64,000 bases of DNA, taken from positions 186,001 through 250,000 of the forward strand of contig NZ_JALJEJ010000001.1 of the NCBI RefSeq assembly GCF_022953055.1, in the 5' to 3' direction. The stretch's first letter is position 1; each line of letters begins with the position of its first letter. Below are positions 61,456-64,000 of the stretch, in pieces. Source of the stretch: Mucilaginibacter straminoryzae. GTDB taxonomy: Bacteria > Bacteroidota > Bacteroidia > Sphingobacteriales > Sphingobacteriaceae. The notes below the pieces were generated by a model. It was not told where the DNA came from and ran no database searches. It saw only the letters and a list, made by a program, of their open reading frames with translations. A program made the translations under genes and the position numbers.

Positions 61456-61878
61456 TTAAAACGGCAGATCGTCTTCGGTATTTGTTGTACTGAAATCGTC
61501 GTTAGTTTCTACTGTTTTGGTCCCGTTCTTTGCATCGTTGTCGAAGTCACTTTTGCGGCCCAACATGGTGAAGTTTTCGGCTACAATTTCAGTAGTATAC
61601 TTTTTCACGCCTTCCTTATCTTCAAAAGAACGCGTACGAAGTTTTCCTTCAATGTAAACCAGTTTTCCTTTTTGTAAATACTTTGAAGCTACATCTGCTA
61701 ATCCGCGCCACATCACAATGTTGTGCCATTCTGTTTGCTCGACCCGTTTGCCGTCTTTATTAAAGGTTTCAGAAGTAGCAAGGGGAAAACTGGCAACAGC
61801 CACGCCTCCTTCCAAATACCTTATTTCCGGGTCTTTACCAAGGTGTCCTACAAGAATTACCTTATTTATTCCTGACAT
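61456..61878 (-). CDS. ssb: Single-stranded DNA-binding protein
   Basis: A 140-residue OB-fold protein coating single-stranded DNA. N-terminal MSGINKVILVGHLGKDPEI, central WHNIVMWRGLADVASKYLQKGKLVYIEGKLRTR (quoted in part) and the acidic tail DDFSTTNTEDDLPF, which recruits partner proteins. Starts 3 nt after mutY and is probably co-transcribed with it. Confidence 0.96.
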   Translation of the reverse strand: MSGINKVILVGHLGKDPEIRYLEGGVAVASFPLATSETFNKDGKRVEQTEWHNIVMWRGLADVASKYLQKGKLVYIEGKLRTRSFEDKEGVKKYTTEIVAENFTMLGRKSDFDNDAKNGTKTVETNDDFSTTNTEDDLPF

Positions 61879-61881
61879 AAA

Positions 61882-62952
61882 TTAATTATAAAAAGGGGAA
61901 TTCAGTTTGAATTTAAAAAATTTAGTTAAAAATATAAAAATGATTTGAGGCATGGCTATTTTTTTTAAATTTTCTACTTCAATGTAAAACCATTGTTCTT
62001 TTAATTTAATTGGCGGATGCTCCAATCGAACAAAACTGACCTTTAATTTTCGATGTGTTAACACGTGCTTATGCGTGCCAAGTACTTCTGCTGTCTTCAC
62101 TGCCTCGCCAAAGCAGTCTACAGTTTCTTTTAAGTGCAGTACTTCATACGGATTAATTTCCCCTGGTGTTTCAATCAGCGGAAGGTCGCACATATTTGCC
62201 CAGATGTCATCCGCATTGCGCCTGTTCATCAGGATGTGGTGGCCATCGGTATACAAGAAGTAAGTGAAGAAGCGCTCCTTAACTTTCAGCTTTTTCAGCT
62301 TTACAGGCAAACTGTTCACTTGCCGGGTGGCAAAAGCAGCACAGCCTTCCCTTACCGGGCAAGTTTTACAATCCGGGTTCTTGGGTTTGCAAAGCATGGC
62401 GCCAAACTCCATCATGGCCTGGTTATGCAAACCCGGTGTTTGTTGGTTAAGCAGTTCATCTGCCAGTTGCTGAAAAACCTTCTTTCCCGGGGTAGAATTA
62501 ATAGGTTCAGCAATGCCGAAGTATCGCGCCAGTACCCGGTAAACGTTACCATCTACAACTGCTTTAGCTTCGTTTGCAGAGAAAGAAGCAATGGCTGCGG
62601 CGGTATATTCGCCGATGCCTTTCAGGCGGATCAAGTCTGCATGCTGCTTCGGAAATTCGCCCTGATAAAGTTCCATTACTAACCGGGCGGTTACCAGCAT
62701 GTTGCGCCCGCGCGAGTAGTAGCCCAGGCCCTGCCATAGCGTAAGTATTTCATCTTCAGATGCAGCAGCAAAATCGCGCACGGTAGGAAAGCGTTCTGCA
62801 AACCGGTGAAAGTAGGGTAAGCCCTGTTCTACCCGGGTTTGCTGCAGGATAATTTCAGATAGCCAGATGATATATGGGTTAGTGGTGTGGCGCCACGGGA
62901 GGTCGCGTTTGTTGGCCTGGTACCACCTGATAATTTCTTCGTTAAAGTTCAT
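61882..62952 (-). CDS. mutY: A/G-specific adenine glycosylase
   Basis: A 356-residue base-excision enzyme that removes adenine mispaired with 8-oxoguanine. The helix-hairpin-helix LKGIGEYTAAAIASF is followed by the catalytic Asp of VVDGNVYRVLARYFG. The [4Fe-4S] cluster cysteines are CKPKNPDCKTCPVREGC. The C-terminal NUDIX-like region has FYIEVENLKK. The last 20 residues (IIFIFLTKFFKFKLNSPFYN) are an AT-rich hydrophobic tail, longer than I expect and possibly non-native. The start ATG 62952 is directly downstream of a perfect -7 box. Confidence 0.95.
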   Translation of the reverse strand: MNFNEEIIRWYQANKRDLPWRHTTNPYIIWLSEIILQQTRVEQGLPYFHRFAERFPTVRDFAAASEDEILTLWQGLGYYSRGRNMLVTARLVMELYQGEFPKQHADLIRLKGIGEYTAAAIASFSANEAKAVVDGNVYRVLARYFGIAEPINSTPGKKVFQQLADELLNQQTPGLHNQAMMEFGAMLCKPKNPDCKTCPVREGCAAFATRQVNSLPVKLKKLKVKERFFTYFLYTDGHHILMNRRNADDIWANMCDLPLIETPGEINPYEVLHLKETVDCFGEAVKTAEVLGTHKHVLTHRKLKVSFVRLEHPPIKLKEQWFYIEVENLKKIAMPQIIFIFLTKFFKFKLNSPFYN

Positions 62953-62956
62953 TGCA

Positions 62957-62964
62957 CAAAAATA
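62957..62964 (-). promoter_or_regulatory. -7 promoter box abutting mutY start
   Basis: TATTTTTG on minus ends 4 nt before the ATG, so the transcript would start at or near the start codon. It is also arranged like that at hisS. Confidence 0.5.
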
Positions 62965-63055
62965 CGCAATAGGCCCAAAAAGGGCGTTAGACGTTCATTT
63001 CAAGATAGATATAAAAAAATAGGGCGTTTTATTTCAATGTTTGCGTTTAAACCCA

Positions 63056-63063
63056 TACTTTTG
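63056..63063 (+). promoter_or_regulatory. -7 promoter box of the HU gene
   Basis: TACTTTTG, perfect TAnnTTTG, about 50 nt upstream of ATG 63115. No clear -33 box was seen at the expected distance. Confidence 0.5.
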
Positions 63064-63114
63064 CAACCCCAAAACAGTTAAGTAGTTATCATATAATTAA
63101 AGAAAAATAGAGGT

Positions 63115-63402
63115 ATGACTAAGGCAGAGATTATAGCTGAAATCTCATCGAAAACAGGCATTGAGAAAGTTGACGTTCAGGAAACTGTTGAGGCATTTTT
63201 CAAGGTTGTAAAAAACTCGATGGTTGACGGCGAGAACGTATATGTAAGAGGCTTCGGAAGCTTCGTAGTGAAAAAAAGAGCTAAGAAAACTGCTCGTAAC
63301 ATTTCAAAAAACACTGCCATTATTATACCAGAACATTTTGTTCCAAGCTTCAAACCCGCTAAAACCTTTATTGAAAAAGTAAAAAGCGGTAACAAGAAAT
63401 AA
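63115..63402 (+). CDS. HU/IHF family DNA-binding protein
   Basis: A 95-residue histone-like protein that bends DNA. N-terminal MTKAEIIAEISSKTGIEK, the beta arm VRGFGSFVVKKRAKKTARN with a conserved Pro-like tip replaced by an IIPEHFVPSFKP turn, all family-typical. It is followed 26 nt later by the TPR gene, a pairing I expect in Bacteroidota. Confidence 0.95.
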   Translation: MTKAEIIAEISSKTGIEKVDVQETVEAFFKVVKNSMVDGENVYVRGFGSFVVKKRAKKTARNISKNTAIIIPEHFVPSFKPAKTFIEKVKSGNKK

Positions 63403-63428
63403 GCAATCCATTTAAATTTTAAAGTATC

Positions 63429-64000
63429 ATGAATAAAAAGCAAATAGCCGTTGTAGGTGCCGTTGTGATAGTGATGGGCTATTTGTTTATGCAGCCGGTG
63501 AAAGGGCTGGTTAAGCCAAAAGAAGATAACTCTCACCAGAACGCAGTACAGCAGCAGGAAAGAAAGGTAGCGCAGATTAATATCGAAACACTTTCTGCAA
63601 CTGCAAAATCTGCCATCGGCAGTAATCTGTCTTCTAAGATAGAAGCGCTGGAAAACCAATTAAAGACAGCCCCCGAAAGCGACAAATTAAAAATCGAAGC
63701 GCAGCTGGCCAAACAGTGGGACGATGTAAACCAGGCGGCCCCGGCAGGTTATTACTATCTGCAGGTTGCGCGCAAGAAAAACGATTTTGAAAATTGGCTG
63801 AACGCCGGCAACCGCTTTAATGATGCTTATAAATTTACACAGGATACGGCTATACAGCCTGCTTATGTTACCAATGCGGTTGAGGCTTTTGAAAACGCCC
63901 GGAAATTAAAACCAGAAAACCTGGATGCGGAAACCGGTTTGGGTATTGCTTATGTAAACGGCGGCGCGCCTTCGCCTATGCAAGGGATAGGCCTGCTGTT
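63429..64000 (+). CDS. Tetratricopeptide-repeat protein, 3' truncated by window edge
   Basis: The frame is open from ATG 63429 to the window end (190 codons seen). It starts MNKKQIAVVGAVVIVMGYLF, one membrane anchor or signal (about 5-21), followed by a Gln/Lys-rich coil (about 40-90) and TPR-like helices (YYYLQVARKKNDFENWLNAGN, NAVEAFENARKLKPENLDAETGLGIAY). Partner proteins are unknown. In related genomes HU is often followed by such a protein and then a ribonuclease E/G gene; I cannot see past the end. Confidence 0.85.
   Translation, partial: MNKKQIAVVGAVVIVMGYLFMQPVKGLVKPKEDNSHQNAVQQQERKVAQINIETLSATAKSAIGSNLSSKIEALENQLKTAPESDKLKIEAQLAKQWDDVNQAAPAGYYYLQVARKKNDFENWLNAGNRFNDAYKFTQDTAIQPAYVTNAVEAFENARKLKPENLDAETGLGIAYVNGGAPSPMQGIGLL

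Overview
The window looks like chromosome of a Bacteroidota member, most likely family Sphingobacteriaceae (Mucilaginibacter or Pedobacter type). The grounds are a GldH-type gliding lipoprotein beside RicT and the polymerase delta-prime subunit, a DUF1800/DUF1501 secreted pair, M13 and S9 peptidases, an ECF sigma/anti-sigma operon, many Sec and lipoprotein signal peptides, few Shine-Dalgarno sequences, and repeated matches to the Bacteroidota -7 promoter box TAnnTTTG. The genus is inference. No rRNA, tRNA, CRISPR array, insertion sequence or prophage was seen.

Layout. 1-1679 is the end of a nonribosomal peptide synthetase (adenylation end, carrier, thioesterase). 1744-5952 holds a DUF3810 membrane protein, the glycogen genes glgA-glgC (4-nt overlap) and a tiny lysine-rich secreted protein. 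6035-8342 (minus) carries an UPF0173 hydrolase, a YbaB protein and a penicillin-binding-type lipoprotein. 8661-11984 has fumC, a small lipoprotein, an S1/P1 nuclease and a tyrosine phosphatase, facing murF. 13350-19399 has an M14 peptidase and the DUF1800/DUF1501 pair. 19667-23474 is a three-subunit molybdenum hydroxylase resembling E. coli PaoABC, with a Tat signal on the iron-sulfur subunit. 23540-29726 (minus) has an M20 amidohydrolase, an AraC regulator, an SDR oxidoreductase and the holB-ricT-gldH operon.

29858-39311 carries ruvX, a TlpA-like thioredoxin, an acyl-CoA dehydrogenase with a candidate small RNA upstream, an XRE regulator with an unusual leader, an M13 peptidase, pnuC with a nicotinamide riboside kinase, and the ECF sigma/anti-sigma/DUF4097 operon. 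39410-48967 is mostly minus-strand metabolism: an rRNA methyltransferase, an alpha/beta hydrolase, a VOC-DoxX-VOC operon divergent from a GlxA-type regulator, an MFS exporter and hisS. 49017-64000 has a thiamine-pyrophosphokinase-like protein lacking the usual motif, a GH20 hexosaminidase, a response regulator, a MOSC protein, a 46-residue peptide gene, a 16-cysteine copper-storage-like protein, an SGNH esterase with a beta-lactamase-like protein, an S9 peptidase, an unrecognised two-gene cassette, ssb-mutY, HU, and the start of a TPR protein.

The least explained features are: (1) a dispersed family of GC-rich palindromic REP-like elements at four intergenic loci, one inside a region flanked by perfect 41-bp direct repeats; (2) the gene pair 59244-61387; (3) a candidate small RNA at 32796-32900; (4) the small peptide gene at 53400-53540; (5) the degenerate TPK-like protein. 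All functional statements come from reading the sequence and family knowledge; no search was run.
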